Shown piece after piece: positions 24,801 to 36,800 of a stretch of 64,000 nt of DNA (the first letter of the stretch is position 1; each line of letters starts with the position of its first letter). The notes beneath the pieces were generated by a model, which worked only from the letters and a program-made list of their open reading frames with translations, was not told the DNA's origin and searched no databases. Both the position numbers and the translations under genes were made by a program. The stretch spans positions 52,599,924 through 52,663,923 of the forward strand of contig OX393581.1 in NCBI GenBank assembly GCA_947652605.1, given 5' to 3'. The stretch is from Elmis aenea (lineage: Eukaryota; Arthropoda; Insecta; Coleoptera; Elmidae).

Positions 24801-27800
24801 TCTGTTGAATATAGTGTGATGGCTGGTTTTTGTTCTAATATCCTCTTTAACATATGATAGGTCGAATTCCACCTCGTGACTACGTCTTGTACTAATTTGT
24901 GTTGTGGAAGCAAAAATTTGGTTTGAATTTCTTTTAACTTCGTACAAGCTACTTGCGAGTGATTGAAATGAGTTACTATATTGCGACACTTTGTAATAAT
25001 GTCGGAAATAGATTTTTGTGAATATATGCTGTCATGAATTACCAACTGAATACTATGGATGAAACAGGACTCATTTCTTAAATGGGCAATGTTTGATCCA
25101 CTGATCATATTACGCGCATTGTCCCGAAGCAATACGTGTATGTTGTTTTCAGCATCTAATTCCCAGGACTGTAGCATTTCGCCTAATGAATCACTAATGG
25201 CAGTACCCGTATGGCTTCCAGGAAAATTACGAGCATTTAAAACCACGCACTTTTTTTCAAATTTTTCATTATGCCTATGTCCACTGAGGCTTATAAAGCT
25301 TTCGTTGGTTTCAGAACAGGTCCATATATCAGATGTCAAGGAAATCAAATTCAGTTGTGACTTTTCAATATTAATTAAATCACGAATTTTTAAACAACAT
25401 TTATCGTATATAGTAGGAATAACATTTTCTGAAAAATATTTTCGTGAAGGTATTTTATATCGTTGCTCTAAGGATTTCAAAAGACTAATAAATCCAACAT
25501 TCTCGACTATTGAAAATGGCTGGTTATCCACAGCTATCATTTCGCCAATTTTGTAATGAATTTTTTTTGCTTTTATATTGTTAATGTCCCATAAGTTAAT
25601 TTTGTCTAAACATTGCGCCAATGTTTGCTGTTTAATTGGACGCGAAGGTCCCGGAGTATGATCGTCTATTTTTTGTTTCTTAACAATAACATTGTCACTA
25701 TCTGTAGATACGTTACTTTCACTATGCTCAGAATGTTTTAATCGTAAATGTTTTAGCAAAGTCGATGTTCCAAATGTCTTTAAATTTTTTCCACCTCGAG
25801 ATAACATTGCGCCACATAAACTGCATTCTGCTTTTGAATTATTTTCAGCAGATATCTTAAAATAGTTCCAAACCGCACTCATTTTTTATTAAATAATTTA
25901 ACCTGACTTGATAGTTGTACAAGTACATGAACGAAACAACAGCAACGAGCAGCAAGAACACAACTCGGGGAACTCCCCGATTGTACTTTTCGATGATCTC
26001 CGACGTATGACGAACACCTGCACAAAATCTACCGATTACCCAGTACCCGGCCGGGTACCCGGCCGGGTAAATATTTTGAATTGCCCCATTACTCGGTACC
26101 CGGTACCCGGCAATTTTTGGACTCGGTACATCACTAGTTAAGAATGTTCATCTTTGTTTAAATTAAGAACACAAAAGTTGCTCCCACGATTTTCTGTATG
26201 AATCGTTTTAAATTTGTAATTTTTTAAATGTTTGTTTGAATTTAAACCTTGAGATAAATTATGTCCCGACAGTACGTGTATTATAAATGTAATCGTAGAT
26301 ACGCATAGCCTCGTCGATATTTAAAGTTATAAAGCTTCAAATTATTATTTTCCTGAGAACCATACATTGAAGAAATATATGCTATTAATATTATTAATAT
26401 GTATTACTGTATGCATATTTTATTATAGTCCAATGTTGATACAAATCGACCGGTGTTAATCAACTTGATTGGATAAAATTTTGGTGTTACTTAAACTTCT
26501 TACTAATTTGATACTGTAGCTTTTTGCTAATTGGACAACTTTGTGGCTAGCTACTAAAAGAATAACACAAGTTTACAATCGAAACTGTACTGTTACCAAG
26601 CACCATGTTCTCTTGGCAAATTATTGCGCAATTATCAGTGGCCTGGGGTTATTATAACTGATTACAAAAATTTTTTGCTTTGCATTGAAAGATGGCCTGT
26701 TTGTAATTGTCCGGCAAACAATACAGTTAATTTTATTAAGCCGATAAGTATTTTAAAGGCACTACTTGCAACCGGTTGCTCGTTTAAAAGAAATAAGAAG
26801 ACCGTGTTGTTAATTTGACATATCAAATTCGAGTTACCCGTTCTGCACAATGTACTTTTTGAGTACTGAGCGTAACAAGTAAATATTTAATATATCTGGC
26901 ACGTGCGGCGTTATTTATTCAAGCATATCACACAATCCATTTAAAAATGGCGGTAGATTTAAATGCCCGGACGAGGCACATGCTGGTTATACACCGAAAA
27001 GCACCTGGAGCAAATCAGAGAGCCGCCAAAATAAAAATTAAAAATGCCAGCATCTGTTATCCAACAAAAGAACACGAGCAAAACTGGTCCAACACGTAGC
27101 GAATCTAACTGGAATCCATTTAGTCCAAGAGGAATAAAAGATTATGAAGGGTCCATAGCCGAACCGAGCGTGCCGGCACGGCTTTGTTTAAAGTCCATGA
27201 ACGTTCGCGCACCTTGTGGAGTATCGGGTAGGTGCGTATTACGCATTACGAATAATTTAAATGAACGCATTGTCCACTGTTACACCTAGCACCCTTTAAA
27301 AAACTTTGCTGTGTACACCTACGGTATTTTTGCGCTATCGGTACATATCTACAGCTGCAGGGGGACGCCTGATAAGTGCGAGGGATTGGCCGGTGGACAC
27401 ATGCATTACCGTACAGCTGCACATCTACCATAAGTTTGCTTTTTTACTGATGCGCGTCATATTGCAGGACAATTATGACACCGGCTAGTGCACTAATTAT
27501 TACTTTTATTGAACTAACGAGGGTAGCGCAATTTGAAAGGCACAGAATGCTCTGTCTATAGCTACATACATGTACAATAACCTCCTAAATGGACATCAAA
27601 GGGTGGATAACGCGAAGAAAATAGCAAAAAGCCAAGTACGAGGTAAGCGCCAAAATTTCCCGGTCTGACAAAGATCTAGGCGGGTCAAATTTTTTAACAC
27701 ATTGGTTCAAGTCATATAAGCCTTGGAAAAAACAAAAATGGATTTTATGTCAATTAGTTTTCTTCTAACTGTCATTCGTTCATCACGATGTCAGAAGTCA

Positions 27801-30800
27801 CGAAAATTGAGTATCGAGCTTAAAATGTCTTACTCGCGAAGGTCTTTCTCTTCAAAGCATCAAAGTTCGATTGAATGGGGGGGGGGGGTGTACGGGGACA
27901 ATTTCCCATCTTATTCTGTGGCAAAAGATTGGTCAAAACGGTTTCGATTGGGGCAAGAATCCTGGGAAGATGTTGCAAGAACAGGAAGGACTGTGGAAGT
28001 GGTGACGGACGACAAGATTGCCCTTGTTGAGGAACTCGTATGAGGCGATCGACGCTTGAAGGTGAACGAACTATCAAAAATGTCGGGGCTTTCAGATAAC
28101 AGCATTCGCCGAATCCTCCACGATCGGTTAGGCATGAATAAAGTTAGTTGGGTCCCCAAACATTTCTCAGCAGTTCAGCGCCAGCGTCGTATTGAATGTG
28201 CTTGATCCTTTTTGGAGCTCTGTGGAGAAAATCCTGTAGACGCGTTGAAGACAATTATTGTTACAGGGGATGAAACCATGGTTCTCTACTATGATCCTTT
28301 TCAAAAGAGAATCGATTGGGCGTTTTTATTTCAAACTGTTTTCAAACCCATAATTTAAAAAACGTAATAGCTACTATTTTTATCGCATTTGACCCCTGGT
28401 CATTCATACAATCACAAAAAATATCAAGTCGTTCAAGATATGTAGATAATGTCTTATATTTAAGCAGTTCACGGTATGTAACAGCATATTATATGACGAC
28501 AAACATACTTATTACGTTTTATTGGTACACATTTTCTCCATAGTTCCCATTATGAAGTTGTTTAATCATCAAGAAACAGGGGGTTTATTCATTAGATGTT
28601 ATAGAAATTGTTACTCATTCTCTATTGTAGCTGAAAGTTGAGGGAACGACCCTAGCATCTATATTACGTAACGGATCGGGTTACCTATGACTTCAATTTT
28701 TTCATGTATTTTTTTTGCTTCTCAAAGAAGCCAGTACAGTAACTGAGATGAGAAGTTATTGTTCAATATTGTTTGTGTGTTGTGAAAATTGGGTCTATTA
28801 CATCTGGTGCCTTTTTAAAGGGGGTAAAATGTTTGCTAATGCGTTGCTTTATTTTGAAATTTTCTGTTGATGATTGATGGAGTTCCTCAAAGCTTTTTCT
28901 GAGCAGAAATTTTGAACGAAATGTTCGTTTCTGTGTTCAATTATTTATTTTATTATAACGTTTGAAAGGAATCTTCATTGGCGCACATTTTGCTACCAAT
29001 TGTCTTGATGGCATTGAAATTATTTTTTGCCTTAAAAAAATTTAGAAATCGGTAATAAAATAACGACATTAATTTTTATTTTTTCCTTAAAAATTTGTTT
29101 CAGCTCAACAATTTTATAATTTAGTTCAGTATTTTTTCGCTTATCATTCCATTTGAGATTCTTATTGGAAAGTCTTTCGTGGTCTTTGTTTACCAAGAAT
29201 TACCAAAAGAAGATACGTACCTATTATTCTCAAGTTTCAGTATAATTTTTTCAAGTTACCTCTGAAAAAACATTCAGCAATTGTTATATCAAAACGTAAT
29301 GCGTAGTTAAAGTATTTAGATCAAAGATTTGATGGAAAGCGCAGCTGCCCGTGTTGGTCATACCGGAGCGCCCAGCTGGATCCGGAATAACAGGGGTAAA
29401 ACCCCGGAGCAGAGGTTGCGTTCCCTCACCTGACTAAAAGCGCATAGATAACTTTACACCAAATGCGGCAATAAAACACTGTCGACTTCCCGGAGTCATT
29501 CATGCGAGCCGTGACTATCAGCTTTGCGATAATTGGTGTTAGTGCTTTATGGGTTTTATTGCTTTGGCGCGCGCCCTAATGGTTATTACATATCCGTAAA
29601 AACATAAAATTGCTTTACTTCGAACGCAGAACTGTTCATCCATATGGTGACCATTTAAAACCTTGCGTATGAAATCAACACAAGTATTTTCCTATAGTAT
29701 ATCCCTATATTATACTCATTTGATAGAGAATTTGTTTCTCTTTTCAATGATGCAAAAGTTTAGCACCCTTACTTAAGCAACTTTTTGAGAAAAACAAAAA
29801 ATACTCTCATTTTTTTTTAATTGTTTAGTATTTATTCCTAACAAAAACATAAGAACTAAATTTTTTTGACGAAATATACAATCAGTGTTCAAACTGTGAA
29901 CCATTTACAGCTTGGCAATGATAAACTCGGTTTTTAAACCCGTTAATAACATTCCCAACCATTCCAGGTGTAATAGACCTCATCTCTTCTCTAATACGAT
30001 CTTTTAAATATTCGATATCCTCCGGCCTCTTAGCATAAACTTAATTTTTAAGGTGACCCCATCATTGAAAAGAGAAAAAAGATCTCTATCAAATGAGTAT
30101 AATATAGGGGTATCTTGTCATTTAAAAAAATTCAATTGTTTTTCATTGCGCTTTTGTTATTCGAAAAAATAGAATTTAAATTTTGTCTTATGTTGGAAAA
30201 CTAAGTACCAAACAACTTTTATTCAAATCATTTTTCCCATGAGATATATAGCATATTCCGTACCTTTTGAACACACTGTATATTTTTAATCTAAACTGTA
30301 AAATTGTTTAGAAAATAGTGTTAATCATTACATGAAAAGTGGTTGTGTAGCTCAAATATTAAGTAACGATTCTATATCTGTTCTCTTTTTATTTTGTCAA
30401 ATGCTTTTTCGAGATCTATAAAGCTGGTATGCACTTACCTACTGTTTTGTATTTATTTTTTACTTTAAATCTTTATTAAACTTATTATATGTATGTATAA
30501 AATTGCATTACGCGAATCGTAAATCAATGAAACATTTAAAAACAATTTTTTTTAAGTTGCCTACAAGCTAAGTCGGTGATTTTTACGTCTTAATATAGTA
30601 GAATCATAACTATTGCAAGCCCTTTTGGAAATCATCTTCGAAACTGTGTTCTTTAAAACATTTAACTCAAATCATTATGGATTTTTGTGTTTTTAAATCA
30701 CAATTACCTGAAATTTAAAGTTAATTAGGTGTCACTAATTATTGTTTTCATTATCGATAAAAATTAAGATGTAGTAATTATGTTGAAATTGTGTGTACCA

Positions 30801-33800
30801 TGCTGTTATAAGTCGCCATCAAACTACATATTTTTTTCCTTTTAAATGTAGCGTATGTATAACTTTAATTTAATTCTATGATTCGGATATTGGCTGGCGT
30901 ATTTCCAGTTCTTTAATCCAATATTATGTAAATCGCGTTTAAATATCGCGACAGAAATTTATAATAGTTCAAATTTATGCGCGTTTTTTTTTTTGTAGAA
31001 CTCGTGTCTTCGTTAATTATTTCTGTGGAAACCTTGAAGTGTTATTCACCCACCACCATCTGACATTATTCCAGATATCCGGTGTAATTTTTGGCGCAGG
31101 GTTTGTGTCGAGATATTTGATTTTTGGCGTTCCCTAGTTCCGATATGTTAACGGCAGTTGTAGTAAGTGTTCCTAACGGTAGGAGGTTAGTCACCCTGTG
31201 TTTCTTAAGGGTAGCAAAACCAGCTTGAACGTCTGCGTCCATCCCCTTGCCAATGAAAACTATCCTGTCCTCTATAAAAGCATAATCATAATCAGTTTCA
31301 TAAACTTGCATAAAGCGAGTCTGGGTCCCCAGGCAGGAATCTTGAATGCGTCGACCCTTATTTTTTCTTGCTCTCCCTTCGATTGGCCGTCTTACCCTCG
31401 CGCAACAAAAGCTCGTAATGCATTTTAAGAACTTTTTGCTCGGTCTGCTTTTCTTGGTCTCTATAGAATCTGCCAAGTACAATGGGGCTATGGGGTGCTT
31501 GCGTCGCGTATGTGAGTAACTCACACCTGGCTGGCCCGTGCCAGCGGCTCCTTGCCGTCTAAGATGCTGCGATTCCATAACAATACCGTCTCTGGATTTG
31601 CTGGCATTGTGTCGCCGGACTGACTCTGTCTTTGGCTCCCCCACCTCAAGAAGGCACGAGCTACTTGTCAGATTCCCGTATATTTGTGCTTAACTGCTTG
31701 ACGCCCTTTGCATCTGCCATCGTATCAACAAATTGATTACTCTTGCCATTGTGTTTGCTTCTTGAGTGTGACTCCTTAAATGTCCCTGGCCTGCCTGCAT
31801 GTCGCTAACGAGTGATAGGTCATGATTTAATGGAAAACGTAGATTGCATAACATCAATAACAAAACTGCATTCAACATTTAGTAAACTAATCTTGGATAA
31901 ATAATTTTTTCATCAAAGCTCTTGATCATGGCCAGGGAGAGCTGGCCGAAACGTCGAGCATATGAATACATTACGCGGGTAAACTCCGAAGACCAAATTA
32001 AAAACGCATTATCGTAGCAACATTCCAATACCCTAGCAACCAATTCGCAGTAGCCTTCCAAAATACTTTCCAAATTAGATTAAAAAGTCACTAGTTCTCT
32101 CACTGTGAAACCACAATCATGAATCAAACAACTTTTTCTAAGAAACTCCAAAATATTACATTTAGAAAGCATTTTCATTTAAAAACTCATTGCCTTTACA
32201 CTTGCAATTTGATGAATAAAACATGGGGTTTATTGGGTGGTAATATGTCAATATCCTTGGCCGATTTTAACATTTTAGAAGCTATTGGTTCATTTTTAGG
32301 TACATTTATTGTAGGTAATGCTTTTTTTTTTAAGTAAAAGTTAAATCGAATATTTCAGACACAAATCATACGATTTCATTTATTTTTTCTTATCAAAATG
32401 ATCGGTTACTTTGCAAAACAACTTAAGTCACATCATTTTTGAAGTAAGCTTCCACTTGTTTTTTTAACAAAACAATTGAATTTTGAAAAAAATATCCCAC
32501 GCCATACGACTTAAGTTGTTTTCGAACTGACCGATTTAATTTTTTGATCCAGCTGTATCGTCCTTTTTCATTATAATTTAGAAATTTGCATTCGATTGTC
32601 CCGTAACGAAATTCACAATACACACAGACTACCAAATTTTCGACCTTAACTGTCTTGTACTTCTAAGTCTAAGAATCCTTATAATAAATCAACAATAAGC
32701 CGTCTGCTATCAGACAATACCCGACTTGCAGCTGTCCTTTATCATACACAGTCGACTATGCCGTAATTCTGGATTATAGATATTGAAAAACGCTCACTTT
32801 TCGTAATGGCCCACTACATGGTACCTACTTCGAAGGTACGGCCCCTTCTTACGTCGCTTTCGCAAAGGTAACGATTCAAGATTCAATAGAAAAAATTGAA
32901 AGTAGTTCACGTATAAATCTATTGTTGCGTTTCGTATGGGGTCTGGAAGATTTATTTTTGTGAAACAGGGAGATTCGATATATATTTTCTTCTTGGAAGA
33001 TGGTTACGGTCGGCTAACTTGCGGGGCCCTGCCCGTTTTGTCACTTAACGTAAGAATTTTTTCACAATTTTTTAGTCCATATATTTGCATAAATTATTTC
33101 GTTCGTTTGAAATTACATGGCATTGTTTATTCGACACCTGCAGTTGTATGTGTCGACTTTCAACGCCAATCGAGCCGATCGAGTGATATGCCGCCCTTGC
33201 GGGTAAACGATTTGCATTTTTTTATGTAGTGCAAACTATGATAAAGTAGTATTTCTTTTTAAAAACGGTTACCATAAATTTTCTTGAAACCCCCAGGCAA
33301 TTAAAATTGACGTTAGGTGTGTTTGTATCTAATATTAGGGTATTTGGATATATCTTTTTCTTAATCAGGTCCTCTAGTACCTTTCGGTACCTACTAGAAA
33401 GAAACATATACTGGACAAGTTTCTTATACTCTTGAATTCAGCTTGACGCTGTTCTCATGGAATTTGCAATGCATTGTAAAAAATGCTGCTTCGTTTAGTG
33501 TTATGAGATGTAGGGCAGAATTTAGGAAGTCTAGACAATATTTCGTTACACAAGTCGACACGATAAATTACAGATTGTTTAGATTATTCTGATAACAATT
33601 TAATTGGGCGCCAATGCAAATACACCCTGGTTCAACACGTATTGCCTATACAGCACCGCCAATAATTATGTAAGGTCATGTTTCTGAAATTGTCGATTGA
33701 ATCAAAGTATTGGCGAAGACCTTTCTTAATCTTGATGATAAGAACACGATTTAGATCAAGAATAAAAGTGTAATACATTTCATTGGATGTGTTTAAGATG

Positions 33801-36800
33801 TCTTGTACGATTCATATTCATTTCCGTCGATTTTTTTTTTCAACTATATCCCATTTCACGTTATTTTTCTACTGAATGGAATCATTGATTAACATATTTC
33901 GCTTATATCTCGCAAAATTTAAAACCCGCTCTTTTTAGCGCGTATGTTATCGGCACAAACAAAAGCAGTTGTAAAAGTATAATAATTATGTCGTAAGTTG
34001 CGGTTAGTATTAAAAATTTGTAATTGGCAAGCGTGTTTCCGTTTTTACAGGGCCAATCGTCGCGTTATGATATTAACCATCGCGAAGAACCTGTTGTTTG
34101 GAATTTCGTAATATGTTTAAAATGTTGTTGTAAAGTAATAATTAATTTTATTACTTCCGATTAATGTGTGCGGTCGAATATATGTGTACAGGGTGTTAAT
34201 GAATGAGGTGGCTTAATTTCAGGAGTTGATTATGCGCGTGAAAATCTTCTTCTGGACCTTTCGGTGTAGAGGTACCTATGCTTTTCTAATTCTGTGTTAT
34301 GTTTCTCCACTCCTGCCTATCGTTAGCTAATTGTGGCACATCTCTCCAGCTGACTCCTTTTTCTTCTAGTCTCTGCCTCACTTCTTTTTCCTATTTTATT
34401 CTTGGTCTTCCTCTATTTCTTTTTCCCTACATCTGCATGTTCCATCCTATTTTCTTAATCCTAAAGCCTATCTACCTATGAAGGTGTAAGACGTTCATTT
34501 TTTTCTTTTCTGGCGTTTTTTCTAGAGTTAAGTTCTTTTTGTGTTTTCTTCTTTTCTTTTTATTCTCTTTCGCATGTCCTTTTCATTGCTTGTGTCATTT
34601 CCGATGTCCTCTTGTTATCTTTGCTTATTTCTTGTTTTTTTAAAAATTTATTTCTTTCTCGTGCCTCTTTTCATTGCCTGTATCGTTGACCTTTTATTTC
34701 TGTTATTCTTTACTAACAGTTTTTTGGAGGTTGATGGTTTTTTGTTGTTTTATTTTCTTTCAAGTTTTCCTGGTCCCTGTCCAATCTTCATTCTTTTCCA
34801 TCAACTGTGATTTTTTGATATCCTATCTTCGTTGTTCTTCCTTTCTGTCTCTCTTCTTCCACTATTTGTTTTAGCTTCTTTTAATTTTCCAGTTCCTCCT
34901 TCGTCATTTCTTTGTTTATATATATTATTTCTTGGAGTTGTTTTAACTTATACTTGTTTTTCATTATCTTTTCCTTTTCAAGTGGTTTGACTAGTTCTAA
35001 CTTACATGCTTTTGTTCCTATCGGTATGGCGTTTTTAATCTGAACTTTTATTCCTGTTCGTCTTTCAATAAGGTGTTCAAATTCATGTATAAGTTCTGCT
35101 TTGTTATCAGTTTTTTATCTCCAAGCCTGTCACAACGATATTATGTTTGGTTCTATCTGTTTCCAGTCTTCTAACTCTATCTTCTACGGATTTCATATTA
35201 TCTTTTATTATCTTGTTTTCAATTTCCAGCAATTCATTTTTCTGTTTCAGTTCCTCTTGATTTGACCTCTGGTCGTGTTTTATTTCTTTTATATCTCTCA
35301 TTACTTTTTTGATCATGTTCATAAGCGTATCCGTGTAGAATTGTAACCGTCTTAGTTTTTGTTTGGTCAGGTAAATTATTCGATGATTTGCGCTCTGAGT
35401 TCTACGTTTATTTAAGGCTATTTCGCGTGAATCCAGAAACTTCATAGTTTTTTTTTTTTAAATGTAGTTTTGTGTAGACAATTAGTTCCTCAAATTTGGC
35501 CACCACATTTCTCAACACCCTGTATAAGCGTGGCGTGGGCACTGAATACCGTCACAAATCAGGTTTGTTGTGCCGTGCGGATGTTGGCCGAAATGCAGGT
35601 GGCGAGCAGATTTAATTCGCTAGAAAAAGAAAACATTTTTTCGCGTAAACCAGTTGTGCTTTAATATTTAAATCGGCAGTTGAAACAATCGCCAATCGGA
35701 TGTTAACTCGATTTCCTTGGCGAGCGCATTTTTCGTGAGCGTGATGTGGGTACGTTGCGTCGTTGTTTCGTGAGAGATATTAATGATGCGTCAGACGAGT
35801 AACCCGGCCGTTTTGTGTTATCGGGCGCGTTCTTTCAAGTCAACGAGAACGACATATGTAGACCATCAACAGGCTTTCGAACAAATTAAGAATAATGAAA
35901 ACTATTAGATTGTACTTATAACGCGAAGGGACAACAGGTTTGAAGGGTAACTTGGGGTCTTGTAAAAAATTACGGACCACCTGCCCTCGGTGGACGATGC
36001 ACTCCTTGGCATATGTTTCCAGTTTCTTCAACTCCTCGGCTTGTTTATACGGGGAGGAAATGTGAAGGAACTCTAATAATAAGACTAAAATTAATAATAC
36101 ATGCATAGGGGCTGGGGACATCGACATCAGTCCACCTGGTGGTTGAGTACTTGAAACGTTATTGCTTCGCGTATCCATATAATTGTTAAAGATTACCTTA
36201 AAAAAAATATCGTTCGTTAAATATCGTTAGTGTTATTTCTGCTTATGGTATTCATGTAATATTAAAAGGCTGTTAAAAGCTACATAGTACATAAGAAATA
36301 CATATTACATAATTTAAATCACATAACGAACTAAATTAATGGATTTTTTTGTGATACATAATTATGCTATGTTTAGCCCGGCTATAACTAACAAAAATAA
36401 ATAAAAAATGGATACATTACAATGTTATTAACTGTAGATACCTGCTCTTTGTAGGTATTGCTTCATTTCTGATTGTCCAACTTCTGTCTGTTGTTTTTTT
36501 TTCCGGCAGAACTTGAAGGATGGAAAAGTTTGACCAGTTTTAAAACCCTCGTTTATTCTTCAGCAGCAGTCTAAACAAGCAAATAACATTGCTACTGTTG
36601 AAGAACTAGTCTTGAAACTGGTCTAGCATTTCTACAAGAGCTTCTTCATAAAAAAGATAAGTAATTTTAAAACAATAAGATTGCTACTGAAGAAGAGGTG
36701 AGAGTCTTGAAACTGCTCCAATATTTTCACAGGGGATCCTGCAAGAAAAATAAGCTATTTCTAATTAAACTTATCTATAACTTTATTAAATATTTTAATG

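Larger units (their letters stand above)
23105..26136 (-). mobile_element. hAT transposon, decayed, with complete ends
   Basis: Termini TAGAGATGTACCGAGT (left) and the complement of TAGTGATGTACCGAGT (right) are bounded by a perfect 8-bp duplication. Subterminal regions are packed with ACCCGGTACCCGG-type repeats, probably transposase-binding sites. The minus strand encodes an Ac-family transposase in pieces. A TTAA-flanked piggyBac relic has inserted within it at 23680-24236. About 3.03 kb, or about 2.47 kb without the nested insert. Confidence 0.9.

Noticed and set aside
25059..25556. 165-codon plus-strand ORF
   Set aside because: Antisense shadow of the hAT transposase ORF; no domain in this frame.
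27044..27289. 81-codon ORF with ATG
   Set aside because: No recognisable domain, no splice or poly(A) context; length is within chance for this GC-richer patch.
34299..34874. Hydrophobic plus-strand ORFs resembling membrane proteins
   Set aside because: They are the complement of A-rich LINE ORF1 coding; Phe/Leu richness comes from the T-rich strand.
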